Positions 20,428-31,046 of a stretch of DNA of 35,001 nucleotides are shown here, piece by piece (position 1 is the first letter of the stretch; every line of letters starts with the position of its first letter). This DNA comes from Cyanobium sp. FGCU52 (GTDB lineage Bacteria; Cyanobacteriota; Cyanobacteriia; PCC-6307; Cyanobiaceae), in contig JANWUS010000009.1 in assembly GCA_024958715.1 (NCBI GenBank), forward strand, positions 1 to 35,001, read 5' to 3'. The notes below the pieces were generated by a model. That model saw nothing but the letters and a program-made list of their open reading frames with translations, was not told the DNA's origin and made no database searches. A program made the translations under genes and the position numbers.

Positions 20428-20991
20428 TCAGGCCCCCCGCTGCTGGCGCAGCACCTGCCGCAGGCGGCGGCCCAGGCCCCAGCGCTCCTCGTTCGCGGGC
20501 GGCAGTCGGGGCCGCTCCACCGGAGCGGCGGGGCCGAGGGCGAACAGCCGATCGCGCAGGGCCTGGTTGTCGGCGAGCAGATGCTGCTGGTGCTCCAGCA
20601 CCGCCTGCAGCCGCTGGCGGAACTTGCGCTCGAAGATCTCGGGCAGATCCTCGAGCATCTGGTGCAGGGCCTCGGCCTCATCGCGGGCGGCGGCCAGCTC
20701 CTGCTCCAGCTGCCGGATCCTGAGGGCGGCCTCCCGGGAGGACGACAGGGGATGCGGGGGCGGCGGGCTGGCAGGTGCCTCGTGCCGAGGGGTGCCCTCC
20801 GGTTCGCTGGACGCCATCGGTCGGGTCCCGGGCTGGACAGTGGCGTCGCCGGAGGCAACGACGCGCAGATGGGCGAAGTTCAGCGGTGGCGGCGGGGGCG
20901 GTGGAGTCCATGCCGAGGGGCCGCCGATCCGAGCCCTGCGTCGCCTGGTCTCATCGCCATCGCCGACCAGGTCGAGGATCGACTCGCCCAT
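20428..20991 (-). CDS. Coiled-coil protein of unknown function
   Basis: A 187-residue soluble protein starting MGESILDLVGDGDETRRRR. A Pro-rich stretch (TPPPPPPPLNF) and a disordered Ser/Pro/Glu linker lead into a helical segment, LRIRQLEQELAAARDEAEAL, then a Leu/Gln-rich helix IFERKFRQRLQAVLEHQQHL, consistent with a coiled coil, and a basic C-terminus. The frame is open up to 21057, but ATG 20991 is preferred. I do not recognise a family; similar hypothetical proteins occur near rpsF in picocyanobacteria as far as I recall. Confidence 0.6.
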   Translation of the reverse strand: MGESILDLVGDGDETRRRRARIGGPSAWTPPPPPPPLNFAHLRVVASGDATVQPGTRPMASSEPEGTPRHEAPASPPPPHPLSSSREAALRIRQLEQELAAARDEAEALHQMLEDLPEIFERKFRQRLQAVLEHQQHLLADNQALRDRLFALGPAAPVERPRLPPANEERWGLGRRLRQVLRQQRGA

Positions 20992-21079
20992 CCCATCCGA
21001 CCGTAAAAGTTGTCGGACTCTAGCCGTGCCGTCGGGAGCTTCAACGCCCGACGGCAACGTGCTGGAGGGAGGGCGAGAG

Positions 21080-21442
21080 TCAGGCGCTGACCGCCTCGGC
21101 CGCGGCGGGCTCGCTGCTGGTCACCGGCACCGAGCGGGGAGCCGGCATCGGGCCGTCCTGCTTGACCGTGAGGTAGCGGATGACATCCTCGGAGAGGCGC
21201 ATCGCGCGCTCCAGCGGGGCCACCTGCTGGCCGTCGCCGTCGTGGTTGAGCTGCACGTAGATGCCTTCGCGGTGCTTGGCGATCGGATAGGCCAGCCGGC
21301 GCTTGCCGCGCATCTGGGTGTCGAGCACCTGGCCGCCGGCTTCGATCACGATGTCGCGGTACTTGGCGACATGGGTTTCGACCTCCTCTTCCGGGATGTC
21401 CGGACGGAGGATGTACATCGTTTCGTAATAGGACTGCGTCAT
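21080..21442 (-). CDS. rpsF: 30S ribosomal protein S6
   Basis: Small-subunit protein that pairs with S18 on 16S r[23 protein letters not shown], then a helix region and [20 protein letters not shown] plus [13 protein letters not shown], is the standard S6 fold; the third helix [14 protein letters not shown] follows. At 120 aa it carries a ~20-residue low-complexity tail ([12 protein letters not shown]) beyond the core, as cyanobacterial S6 proteins often do. It is not next to rpsR or ssb here. Confidence 0.96.
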   Translation of the reverse strand: MTQSYYETMYILRPDIPEEEVETHVAKYRDIVIEAGGQVLDTQMRGKRRLAYPIAKHREGIYVQLNHDGDGQQVAPLERAMRLSEDVIRYLTVKQDGPMPAPRSVPVTSSEPAAAEAVSA

Positions 21443-21540
21443 GGTCGCCTGAAGGACGGTGGCTGGCGGACGGGGTCCGGCAGCGACGGACTCAGCAACC
21501 TATCGCATGGCCGTTCCTGCTCCTGGGCCGGAGCACGGGA

Positions 21541-22008
21541 TCAGAAGAGCTGCATCCGCACCGCCTCAGAGACGGTGGGGATGTCGGCCTCCTTGCCCCG
21601 CAGGCTCTGGATCACGGCGAACAGCACCAGCAGCAGGGCCCCCAGGAACACGGTGTTCTCGAGGGTGCGGACGGCGAAGTTGGGCCCAAGGGGAGCCAGG
21701 AGGATGCTGAAGGCCAGGCCCAGCAGCACCAGCACGATGTCGATCAGGATCGCCTGCAGGGCGTTGAAGCGGATCAGGTAGGGCACCCGGGGGTTGCGCA
21801 CCACCGTGAGGAACAGCAGCAGGAACAGCACCAGGCCGCCGAAGGGGATCGCCTGCTGCAGCTGCAGCAGGGGGATGGCCGGCAGGACCGCCCACTGGAG
21901 CGGTGGGAACAGGCCGAACAGGGACCGGCCGAACTGCAGGGCGTCACTCCAGGGCAGCAGGTACACCAGGGCCGCCGCCAGCCGCTGCCAGATCGGTGGG
22001 TCCTGCAT
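21541..22008 (-). CDS. Tic20-family membrane protein
   Basis: A 155-residue protein with four hydrophobic spans, related to Tic20, the chloroplast inner-envelope translocon component of cyanobacterial ancestry. The diagnostic block is RNPRVPYLIRFNALQAILID between spans 2 and 3; the first span carries LAAALVYLLPWSDALQFG. In cyanobacteria its role is not settled. Start at ATG 22008 (MQDPPIWQRLA). The aroE gene lies 31 bp upstream on the same strand, so co-transcription is likely. Confidence 0.85.
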   Translation of the reverse strand: MQDPPIWQRLAAALVYLLPWSDALQFGRSLFGLFPPLQWAVLPAIPLLQLQQAIPFGGLVLFLLLFLTVVRNPRVPYLIRFNALQAILIDIVLVLLGLAFSILLAPLGPNFAVRTLENTVFLGALLLVLFAVIQSLRGKEADIPTVSEAVRMQLF

Positions 22009-22039
22009 GGAGGGGAGCGGCCGGAGGGGTTGGGTCAGG

Positions 22040-22954
22040 CTAGGGGGATTGCAGCCGTGCCAGGGCCGCGGCCCGCATCCGCTCCACCGGCACCTCCGGC
22101 AGGCCGGTCCACAGCCGCAGGGAGGCGGCCCCCTGCTGCACCAGCATCTCGAGTCCGTCGAGGGTGGAGCAGCCCCGTTCCGCCGCCTCCCGCAGCAGCC
22201 GGCTGGGCCGCGGCGTGTAGATGAGGTCGTAGACGCAGGCGCCCGGCGCCAGGGCCGCCAGCTCCTCGGGCCGCAGCGGGCAGCGTTCGCTGGCGGCCGG
22301 GTCCTGGCTGGAGGCCATGCCCACCGGGGTGGTGTTCACCACCAGGTCGGCGGCCGCCAGGGCCTCGATCAGGGCAGGCCCGTCGTCCCAGCCCAGGGCT
22401 TCCGGGGCTGCGACTTCACCGGCGAACTCCGCCACGAACGCCCGCAGGGCCTCGGGCCGGCGCCCGGCCACCTGCACCGCGGCCAGTCCCCGATCGATCA
22501 GGCCGGCCACCACGGCCCGGGCGCTGCCGCCGCAGCCCAGCACCACCGCCCGCCGCCCGCCGCCCGCCAGGCCCTGCTCGCGCAGGGGCGCCAGGAAGCC
22601 CTCCACATCCGTGTTGGTGCCCCACCAGCCCCCCTCGGCCCGGCGCACCAGGGTGTTCACGGCCCCCAGCCGCTGCGCCAGGGGGCTGCGGTCGGCGCAG
22701 AGGGCGGCCACCGCCTGCTTGTGGGGCAGGGTGACGTTGAGGCCGCGGCAGTCGAGCGCCTCGAGCGCCCGCACCACGCCCGCCAGTTCCGGGGCCGGGG
22801 CGGGCAGGGCCAGGTAGACCCAGTCGAGGCCCAGCTCCTGCAGGGCGGCGTTGTGCATCGCCGGCGAGAGCGAGTGCCGCACCGGATCGCCCAGCACGCC
22901 CACTAGGGCGGTGGAACCGGAGATCGCCGGGCGGCCGGACGGGGCGGCGGGCAT
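22040..22954 (-). CDS. aroE: Shikimate dehydrogenase
   Basis: NADPH-dependent reduction of 3-dehydroshikimate in the shikimate pathway. The substrate-binding N-terminus [20 protein letters not shown] and the catalytic-lysine motif [11 protein letters not shown] are intact. The Rossmann domain shows [15 protein letters not shown], and [11 protein letters not shown] and NTTPVGM follow family order; the C-terminus has [16 protein letters not shown] chose ATG 22954, since the frame open to 23095 codes for a non-family leader. The result is 304 aa, slightly longer than average because of an N-terminal [15 protein letters not shown]. It diverges from dnaK over 158 bp. Confidence 0.95.
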   Translation of the reverse strand: MPAAPSGRPAISGSTALVGVLGDPVRHSLSPAMHNAALQELGLDWVYLALPAPAPELAGVVRALEALDCRGLNVTLPHKQAVAALCADRSPLAQRLGAVNTLVRRAEGGWWGTNTDVEGFLAPLREQGLAGGGRRAVVLGCGGSARAVVAGLIDRGLAAVQVAGRRPEALRAFVAEFAGEVAAPEALGWDDGPALIEALAAADLVVNTTPVGMASSQDPAASERCPLRPEELAALAPGACVYDLIYTPRPSRLLREAAERGCSTLDGLEMLVQQGAASLRLWTGLPEVPVERMRAAALARLQSP

Positions 22955-23112
22955 GGTCACGGGCGGGAACGGTCCGCCAGACCGTAGGCCACGACTGGCT
23001 TCTGCCGGCTCAGCCGGCCAGCAACGGTTCGGGAACCACCCCTCGCCGGCATGCGGGACTGCTGCGGAAGATGACCTCAGTCCGCATTCATCCACTCTGG
23101 AGGTGGGAACCC

Positions 23113-25017
<1,905 letters not shown>

Positions 25018-25060
25018 GGCCCGGGCCCCCCCCGGCGGCCACCGCTGCTTCAGCTCCCTC

Positions 25061-25088
25061 AAGCCCTCCGTTCAGGGGGGCTTTTTTT
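25061..25088 (+). terminator. Intrinsic terminator of dnaK
   Basis: AAGCCCTCC (25061-25069), loop GTTCA, GGGGGGCTT (25075-25083) form a 9-bp stem with one G-T pair, followed by a run of seven T (25082-25088). This is a complete Rho-independent terminator about 45 bp after the dnaK stop. Read from the minus strand it has no T-run, so it acts in one direction; the stop of the convergent oxidoreductase gene lies in its T-run. Confidence 0.92.
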
Positions 25089-26208
25089 ATGCCTGCTCCA
25101 CCTGCTCCACCACCCATTCGGCGCTGGCGGGGGCCAGCAGCACCCCGTTGCGGTAGTGGCCGGTGGCCAGCAGCAGGCCCGGGGCCAGGAGCTCCAGCAG
25201 CGGAGCCGGCCGGCCCACCGGGCGGGGCCTGATCCCCTGCCACTGCCGCAGCACCCGGGCCCGGGCCAGCCAGGCGGGGGCGTCGCCGTGGAGATGGCGC
25301 AGGGCCTCGAGCTGCGCAGGGTCGGGCCGGATGCCGGGCTCCAGGGTGGCCCCGAGCCAGAGGCGGCGACCGCCGGGGAGATCCGGCCGGGGAATCAGGT
25401 TGCAGCCGCGCCAGGCCACAACCCCCGGCCAGGGTGCCGCGGCGGGTCCGTGGTCCGGCACTGGGCGCTCCGTCGGCAGCTCCAGCTCCAGGGCCTGCCC
25501 CAGCACCGGCTCCAGCGGCTGGTGGAAGCCCAGCGGCTCCAGCAGCGGCAGGGCGTCGATCCCGCCGGTCACCACGACCCAGTCGGCCTCCAGCGGATCG
25601 CCGGCGGCGCGCCGGACCCGCCAGCCCCCCGATGTCAGGGGTTCGAGCCCCACGGCCCGATCGGCGCAGGCCTCCACGCCGGCTGCCAGGCCATCGGCAA
25701 GGAAGGCGCTGATCGCCGCCGCCGGATCCAGCTGGCCGTCGAGCGGCGAGAACAGTCCCACCCGGGCACCGGCCGGCAGGGAAGGCTCCAGATCCCCGAG
25801 CCGCTGCGGCTCCCACAGCTCCAGGCGAAAGCCCCGCGCCTGCCGCTCCAGCGCCAGCCCCCGCAGCCGCCCCTCCTCCGCCGCATCGGCCGCCAGCAGC
25901 AGCAGGCCGGCGCGGTGGGGGACCCGCCGGCCGCGGCCCTCCAGCTCCCGGATCCAGTCCTGCCAGAGCGTCAGGCTGCGCTGCCGCAGCCGCCAGCCGC
26001 GCCCGGAGCTGCGGTGGAACACCTGGCCCATCAGCACACCGAGGGCCGCCCGGGATCCGCCGCCCCCGCTCCCGCTCCCGTGGCCGCCGGGATCGAGCAG
26101 CTGCACCCGGTGGCCCCGACGCCGCAGCGCCCAGGCGGTGCAGGCGCCCAGAAGAGAGCCCCCCACCACGAGAACCGTGCGGGGGGCGGCGGGGGGTGAG
26201 CTGATCAA
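25087..26208 (-). CDS. FAD-dependent amine/amino-acid oxidoreductase (DAO family, ThiO-like)
   Basis: A 373-residue flavoprotein of the D-amino-acid oxidase fold. The N-terminus RTVLVVGGSLLGACTAWALR is the FAD-binding Rossmann motif, though its second position is G-S-L-L-G. Mid-chain QLDPAAAISAFLADGLAAG and VVVTGGIDALPLL are the usual DAO core; the C-terminal LLLATGHYRNGVLLAPASAE is characteristic of glycine oxidase (ThiO)-like proteins. ThiO in many cyanobacteria is fused to ThiG; here it is unfused, so a thiamine role is only possible. The start is TTG 26208, without a clear ribosome-binding site. psbQ lies 30 bp upstream on the same strand. Confidence 0.8.
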   Translation of the reverse strand: MISSPPAAPRTVLVVGGSLLGACTAWALRRRGHRVQLLDPGGHGSGSGGGGSRAALGVLMGQVFHRSSGRGWRLRQRSLTLWQDWIRELEGRGRRVPHRAGLLLLAADAAEEGRLRGLALERQARGFRLELWEPQRLGDLEPSLPAGARVGLFSPLDGQLDPAAAISAFLADGLAAGVEACADRAVGLEPLTSGGWRVRRAAGDPLEADWVVVTGGIDALPLLEPLGFHQPLEPVLGQALELELPTERPVPDHGPAAAPWPGVVAWRGCNLIPRPDLPGGRRLWLGATLEPGIRPDPAQLEALRHLHGDAPAWLARARVLRQWQGIRPRPVGRPAPLLELLAPGLLLATGHYRNGVLLAPASAEWVVEQVEQA

Positions 26209-26238
26209 GGAGGGCGGGGGCGGAGAGGGAGCCCCGGG

Positions 26239-26757
26239 TCAGACCTGCTTGAGGGCCACCTTCACGTCGTCGGGCAGCACCTGGGCGTAGAGGCCGAAGC
26301 TGCTGGCAACCTTGATGTAGGCCTTGCGCAGGGCCTCGCCGTCCTGGAGGCGTGCGGCCTCATCCAGCTCGGCCATGGCGTTCTTGAGGTTGGCGGCGAG
26401 CTTCTCGGCCTCGGGGCGGTCGGCGGGCAGGAGGCGCTGGTTGATATAGAGCATCTCGCGGCCCACTTCCTGCATGGGGCCGTGGATCAGGTTGCGGGTG
26501 AAGGTCCAGTCGCGGTTGTTGACCAGGTTCGCCAGTTCTGGCAGACGGTCGCGGGCGCTGAGGAAACCTTCCGCCTGACGGGTGATGATCTCCAGATCGG
26601 CGGCGCTGATCACCGGGGGCTTGGGCGGTTCGCCGCTGCAGGCGGCCAGCCCGACGCTGAGCACCAGGGCGATGCCGAGCACCAGCAGGCGCCGGCAGGC
26701 GGCGATCACGCTGCCCAGGGAGGCGCGCGGGGAGGAAGAAAGCGAGGCGACGGCCAT
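26239..26757 (-). CDS. psbQ: Photosystem II lipoprotein PsbQ (CyanoQ)
   Basis: Lumenal extrinsic subunit that stabilises the oxygen-evolving complex. The N-terminus is a lipoprotein signal: basic residues, hydrophobic run LLVLGIALVLSVG and lipobox LAAC, with the lipidated Cys followed by SGEPPKPP. The mature ~125 residues are a four-helix bundle with family features ITRQAEGFLSARDRLPELA, NNRDWTFTRNLIHGPMQEV, GREMLYINQRLLPADR and a C-terminal ALRKAYIKVASSFGLYAQVL. ATG 26757 gives 172 aa; a start at 26784 is open but adds residues before the signal. Confidence 0.9.
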   Translation of the reverse strand: MAVASLSSSPRASLGSVIAACRRLLVLGIALVLSVGLAACSGEPPKPPVISAADLEIITRQAEGFLSARDRLPELANLVNNRDWTFTRNLIHGPMQEVGREMLYINQRLLPADRPEAEKLAANLKNAMAELDEAARLQDGEALRKAYIKVASSFGLYAQVLPDDVKVALKQV

Positions 26758-26885
26758 GGCGGGCGGCGTTCCGGCGGGGCACACGGCCTGATGGTACCGG
26801 CGTCCTGGGGCGCTACCCGGGCACTGTGACCGCTCGCAACAGCGTCGCCGGGGCGGCTAAAACGTAGTGACTATGAGTTAGTGCC

Positions 26886-26972
26886 ATGCGTCTCGCCACC
26901 CTTCCCCTCCGTTCGATCCACTGCCGCGTGCGCCGCGCCACCCCCGAGGTGCTGCGCCTCCACATGCTCTGA
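26886..26972 (+). CDS. Possible 28-residue basic peptide upstream of purU
   Basis: ATG to TGA, Arg-rich: MRLATLPLRSIHCRVRRATP followed by EVLRLHML. It ends 18 bp before the purU ATG. It could be a small gene, a leader peptide or chance; nothing matches a family I know. Low confidence. Confidence 0.2.
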   Translation: MRLATLPLRSIHCRVRRATPEVLRLHML

Positions 26973-26990
26973 GGCCCGCCGGGGTTCACA

Positions 26991-27869
26991 ATGCCCGTTG
27001 GCCCGCTCACTGGCATGCGCTCCCCCACCGCGATCCTGCAGGTGATCTGCCCCGATCGTCCGGGCCTGGTGAGCGAGCTCTCCGGCTGGGTGGCGGCCAA
27101 CGGCGGCAACATCGTCCATGCCGACCACCACACCGATGCCGGCGCCGGCGTGTTCCTGAGCCGGATCGAATGGGAGCTGGAGGGCTTCGGCCTGCCCCGC
27201 GAGGCCCTGGCCCCGGCGGTGGAGGCGCTGGCGTCGCGGCTGAGCGGCTCGGGGGAGCTGCATTTCTCCGATGCCATCCCGCGGGTGGCGATCTTCGTGA
27301 GCCGACAGTCGCACTGCCTGGTGGATCTGCTCTGGCGCACCCGGGCCGGGGAACTGCCGATGGAGGTGCCGCTGGTGATCTCCAACCACCCGGATCTGCG
27401 CCACGACGCCGAGGCCTTCGGCGCCCGCTTCGTGCACCTGCCGGTGAACGCCGAGACCCGCCCGGAGGTGGAGCAGCAGCAGCTGGCCCTGCTGCGTGAG
27501 CACGGCATCGAACTGGCGATCCTGGCCAAGTACATGCAGGTGCTCAGCCCCGCCTTCCTGGAGTCCTTCGGGCCGGTGATCAACATTCACCACTCGTTCC
27601 TGCCGGCGTTCCAGGGGGCGCAGCCTTACCACCGGGCCTGGGACCGGGGCGTGAAGCTGATCGGCGCCACCGCCCACTTCGTGACCGAGGAGCTGGATGC
27701 CGGCCCGATCATCGAGCAGGCCACGGTGCATGTGAGCCACCGCGACGAGGTGGAGGACCTGATCCGCAAAGGACGCGACACCGAACGGCTGGCCCTGGCC
27801 CGGGCCGTGCGGCTGGTGCTGCGCCGTCAGGTGATGGTGTATCGCGGGCGCACCGCGGTGTTCGACTGA
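26991..27869 (+). CDS. purU: Formyltetrahydrofolate deformylase
   Basis: Hydrolyses 10-formyl-tetrahydrofolate to formate and tetrahydrofolate, balancing the one-carbon pool. Residues ~13-90 are an ACT regulatory domain (AILQVICPDRPGLVSELSGW, NGGNIVHADHHTD). The formyltransferase-fold part (about 96-290) has VAIFVSRQSHCLVDLLWR, LAKYMQVLSPAFL and the catalytic Asn198-x-His200 in INIHHSFLPAFQGAQPY, with Asp236 in TEELDAGPII. 292 aa, normal. A start at ATG 27015 is possible. The released formate is the substrate of PurT, also in this window. Confidence 0.96.
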   Translation: MPVGPLTGMRSPTAILQVICPDRPGLVSELSGWVAANGGNIVHADHHTDAGAGVFLSRIEWELEGFGLPREALAPAVEALASRLSGSGELHFSDAIPRVAIFVSRQSHCLVDLLWRTRAGELPMEVPLVISNHPDLRHDAEAFGARFVHLPVNAETRPEVEQQQLALLREHGIELAILAKYMQVLSPAFLESFGPVINIHHSFLPAFQGAQPYHRAWDRGVKLIGATAHFVTEELDAGPIIEQATVHVSHRDEVEDLIRKGRDTERLALARAVRLVLRRQVMVYRGRTAVFD

Positions 27870-27880
27870 GGCCGGGCCCC

Positions 27881-29155
27881 TTGTTCCGCCTCCGGCCCCT
27901 GCCTTCCGTCGCCGCTCTGGACCTGCGCCTCCGGCAGCACCGTGCGCCGGAGGCCTCGCCGCTGGGCTGGCGCTGTTTCCAGCTGGGCCTGCTGCTGCTG
28001 GCGAGCAGCGCCTTCCTGGGCGGGCTGCTGCTGTTCGTCGCGCTGGTGCAGGGCTGCCGCCAGCGGCCGCCGCTGCTGCAGGACCCGCTGAACCGGGTGC
28101 TGCTGGTGGTGAGCGTGCTGATGGTGCTGGGCTGCTTCGGGGCCGAGAGCGGCTGGCTGGCCTGGGTGGGGCTGGCCAACTGGCTGCCGTTCTTCGTGGG
28201 CTTCTGGGCCTTTCAGCCCTACCTGGCCACCGCCGCCGCCCGTCGCCGGGCAGGCCTGGCGCTGCTGGCGGGCACGGTGCCGGTGGTGGTCACGGGCCTC
28301 GGCCAGCTGTGGGCAGGCTGGCACGGACCCTTCGAGCAGCTGGGGGGGCTGATCATCTGGCACCTTCACCCGGGCGGCAAACCCGAGGGCCGTCTGGCGG
28401 GACTGTTCGACTACGCCAACATCGCCGGCTCCTGGCTGGCGCTGGCCTGGCCCTTCGCCCTGGCCGCCCTGCTCCAGCCAGGGCTGCGCCTGCGCGGGCG
28501 CCTCACCGTGGCGCTGATCGCCCTCGCGGTGGCGGTGGCCGTGTTCCTCACCGACTCGCGCAACGCCTGGGGGGCGCTGGTGCTGGCGCTGCCGCTGGTG
28601 GCGGGCCCGGCGAGTTGGGTGTGGCTGCTGCCGCTGCTGCTGCCCGTGCTGCTGCTGATCACCCTGGCCTCGGTCACCTGGGTGCCGGCGGCGCTGCAGG
28701 TGCCGGCGCGCAGCGTGGTGCCGGAGGTGATCTGGGGACGGCTGAGCGATCTGGCCTTTGCGGGGGAGCGTCCGCTGGCGATCACCCGGCTGGCGCAGTG
28801 GCAGGTGGCCCTGGGCCTGGCGGCGGAACGCCCCTGGCTCGGCTGGGGGGCCGCGGCTTTCAGCCTCATCTATCCGAAGCGCACGGGCCACTGGCACGGC
28901 CATCCCCACAACCTGCCGATCGACCTGGCGGTGAGCCACGGCCTGCCGGTGGCCGTGCTGGTGGTGGGGCTGGTGCTGTGGCTGCTGGTCCGCGCCCAGC
29001 GCCGGGGCATGGCCACCGGCTGCCTGTGGGACCGGGCCTGGTGGACCTCCGCGCTGGTGCTGGTGACGCTGCACGCGACCGACATGCCCTTCTACGACAG
29101 CCGCATCAACGTGGCTGGCTGGGTGCTGCTCGCCGGTCTGCGGGTGGTTCGCTGA
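27881..29155 (+). CDS. O-antigen ligase/polymerase-like membrane protein
   Basis: A 424-residue polytopic membrane protein with about ten spans. It has the O-antigen ligase (Wzy_C-type) signature in the C-terminal half: WLGWGAAAFSLIYPKRTGHW, then HPHNLPIDLAVSHGLPVAVL, where the His-Asn pair before the large-loop exit is typical. An Arg-containing loop (SDLAFAGERPLAITRLAQWQ) precedes it, and LAGLFDYANIAGSWLALAWP is a conserved mid-chain block. In cyanobacteria this family also includes IctB, once proposed as a bicarbonate transporter; the sequence does not choose between them. It begins with TTG 27881, 11 bp after purU, so likely an operon. Its last 50 bp overlap the convergent radical SAM gene. 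Confidence 0.8.
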   Translation: MFRLRPLPSVAALDLRLRQHRAPEASPLGWRCFQLGLLLLASSAFLGGLLLFVALVQGCRQRPPLLQDPLNRVLLVVSVLMVLGCFGAESGWLAWVGLANWLPFFVGFWAFQPYLATAAARRRAGLALLAGTVPVVVTGLGQLWAGWHGPFEQLGGLIIWHLHPGGKPEGRLAGLFDYANIAGSWLALAWPFALAALLQPGLRLRGRLTVALIALAVAVAVFLTDSRNAWGALVLALPLVAGPASWVWLLPLLLPVLLLITLASVTWVPAALQVPARSVVPEVIWGRLSDLAFAGERPLAITRLAQWQVALGLAAERPWLGWGAAAFSLIYPKRTGHWHGHPHNLPIDLAVSHGLPVAVLVVGLVLWLLVRAQRRGMATGCLWDRAWWTSALVLVTLHATDMPFYDSRINVAGWVLLAGLRVVR

Positions 29156-30791
29156 GTGGCTGCGGCTGGCCGAGGGCGAGGGCTTCGCGGCGATGGCGGG
29201 CCAGGGTGTCGCGGGGCAGGGGCCCGGCCAGGTGATCCCAGGGCAGGGGGCGGTCCTCCTTCCAGGTGGCATGGATCACCTCCTCCCAAGGCGGCGGCGG
29301 TGGCAGGTCGGCCGGTGCGCCCGCGCCGAGGTCGCCGGCTTCGCCGTCGCGCACGGCGCGGTAGGCCCTCTTCCATCCGCCCAGGCTCTCCTGGCTGCCG
29401 CGCACGGCGACGATCACCGGGGCCAGGCGCCGATCGCCGCGGGAGATCAGGGCCTGGATCACGCTCCAGCCGTAGCTCTCGGGGCGCAGTTCGATGCCCT
29501 TCGGCTTGAGCCGCTTGGCGAGCAGCTTCAGGCGTTTCTCCGCTTCCGGCCGCACGCCCTCCCACTGGAAGGGGGTGTGGGCCTTGGGCACGAAGGTGCT
29601 CACCCCCAGCGAGAGGCGCAGGCCGGGCACGGCCTTGCGCAAGGCCAGGAGCAGCTCGGCGGTGGCCTCCACATCGGCCTCCTCCTCCGTGGGCAGGCCC
29701 ACCATCCCGTAGAGCTTGAGGCCGCTGAGGCCGCCGTCCCTGGCGTGGCGGGCGGCGGCCTCGATCTCGGCGCGCGCGAGCTTCTTGTTCACCACCTCCC
29801 GCAGGCGATCGCTGCCGCTTTCGATCGCGATCGTGAGCGAGCGGCTGCCGCGCTTCGCCAGGATCCGGCCGAGCTGGGGCGTCACGGTGCCGGCGCGCAC
29901 GGAGCTGACGCTGACGCGGGTGTCGTCGAAGCGGTCGGCGTCGAGCCAGTGCAGCAGGTCGGCGAACTCGGGGTGCTGGGTGACCGAGGCGCCGAGCAGG
30001 CCCAGCCGGGGGGTGACCGCGAGTCCCTTCTCCACCGCCGGGATCAGGCTGCGCTCCAGCGAGGGGGTGCGGAAGGGCAGGGTGAGGTAGCTGGCCAGGC
30101 AGAAGCGGCAGAGCTCGGGGCAGCTGCGCACCACTTCCACCATGTGGATCGAGGGCCAGGCGGCCTCGGGCGTGATCACGGTGGAGTGGGTGAGGCTCTC
30201 GCCCCGCCAGGTCTGCTTGCTCACCGTGGCCGGCACCGTGGCGTCGACCGGGTGGATCCGTATCAGGGTTCCATCGACGTCGTAGCGGGGCACATAGAGG
30301 GCCGGCACATAGACCCCCTCCACCTGCGCCAGGGCCCGCAGCCGCTCGGGCCGGGGCAGGTGGCGGCAGGCCTGGAGGGCATCAAGGAAGGCGGGCAGCA
30401 GCCGCTCGCCATCGCCGAGCAGCACCGCATCGAGGAACGGCGCCAGCGGTTCCGGGTTCGCCGTGAGCACAGGGCCGCCGCCGAACACGATCGGATCGCC
30501 GTCGCCGCGCTGGTGGCTCCAGCGGGGGATGCGCTGGCCGTCGAGCAGGTCGAGCAGCACGGGCCCGTCGAGCTCCCAGCTGAGCGAGAGCCCGAACAGA
30601 TCGAGGGCGGGCCCGCGGCCGCGGCTGGACCCGTGGGGTGGATCGCCGGCGTCGGTGAACAGGCGGCGCACGTCGACATCCGTCCGGCGGGCCAGGGTGG
30701 CCCACACCACCTGGAAGCCGAGGCTGGTGATGCCCACGGCGTAGGTGCTGGGAAAGGCCAGCACCGCCCGCAGGGCACCGGCCTCCGGCAC
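29106..30791 (-). CDS. Radical SAM protein with B12-binding-like N-terminal domain
   Basis: An iron-sulfur enzyme with the cluster motif C-x3-C-x2-C in VRSCPELCRFCLASYL. The N-terminal ~220 residues (AFPSTYAVGITSLGFQVVWA, LDLFGLSLSWELDGPVLLDL, IVFGGGPVLTANPEPLAPFL, DAVLLGDGE) match the Rossmann-like part of the uncharacterised TIGR03960-type radical SAM family, without the C-terminal DUF2344 domain. Later motifs (SVSSVRAGTVTPQLGRILAK, LTIAIESGSDRLREVVNKKL, KLYGMVGLPTEEEADVEATA) are normal. The start is uncertain: the frame is open to ATG 31046, but a likely promoter lies there (31017-31046). GTG 30791 is the only other ATG/GTG/TTG start before the conserved region, though it would trim LLFEPAV from the domain. 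The reaction is not known. Confidence 0.85.
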   Translation of the reverse strand: MPEAGALRAVLAFPSTYAVGITSLGFQVVWATLARRTDVDVRRLFTDAGDPPHGSSRGRGPALDLFGLSLSWELDGPVLLDLLDGQRIPRWSHQRGDGDPIVFGGGPVLTANPEPLAPFLDAVLLGDGERLLPAFLDALQACRHLPRPERLRALAQVEGVYVPALYVPRYDVDGTLIRIHPVDATVPATVSKQTWRGESLTHSTVITPEAAWPSIHMVEVVRSCPELCRFCLASYLTLPFRTPSLERSLIPAVEKGLAVTPRLGLLGASVTQHPEFADLLHWLDADRFDDTRVSVSSVRAGTVTPQLGRILAKRGSRSLTIAIESGSDRLREVVNKKLARAEIEAAARHARDGGLSGLKLYGMVGLPTEEEADVEATAELLLALRKAVPGLRLSLGVSTFVPKAHTPFQWEGVRPEAEKRLKLLAKRLKPKGIELRPESYGWSVIQALISRGDRRLAPVIVAVRGSQESLGGWKRAYRAVRDGEAGDLGAGAPADLPPPPPWEEVIHATWKEDRPLPWDHLAGPLPRDTLARHRREALALGQPQPLSEPPADRRAAPSQPR

Positions 30792-31016
30792 GGCGGGTTC
30801 GAACAGCAGGGTTTCCTGGTTCAGGGGGTGGGGCGGCAGGGGGCCAGGACGTCCTTCATCTTGCTGGTGCGCCGGTCGGGGGCGTCGGGGGCACGGGGGC
30901 GCTGATCCCGAGGTCGTGGCGCTGACATTCGATTTTGCGTGGGGGCGATTCTGCTTTGCCCGCTTTTCTGCCTGTCGTGGCAGCGTGTGGCGTTTCCCGG
31001 GATCCGCCCAGTAAGC

Positions 31017-31046
31017 ATTAGATATACAAAATGGCGGATATGTCAA
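31017..31046 (-). promoter_or_regulatory. Candidate sigma70-type promoter for the radical SAM gene
   Basis: On the minus strand, TTGACA (31046-31041) and TCTAAT (31022-31017; 5 of 6 to TATAAT) are 18 bp apart in a locally AT-rich stretch. It would start transcription near 31005-31010, leaving a leader of about 210 nt before GTG 30791. It covers the ATG at 31046, so that ATG would not be transcribed from this promoter. Confidence 0.5.

Noticed and set aside
20423-20438. GGGGG/CCCCC inverted repeat after argG as an annotated terminator
   Set aside because: Only five pairs and no T-run; noted under argG but too weak to list as a terminator.
25630-25660. GGGGTTCGAGCCCC, resembling the T-arm of a tRNA
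   Set aside because: It lies inside the FAD oxidoreductase coding region and no acceptor, D or anticodon stem can be placed around it.
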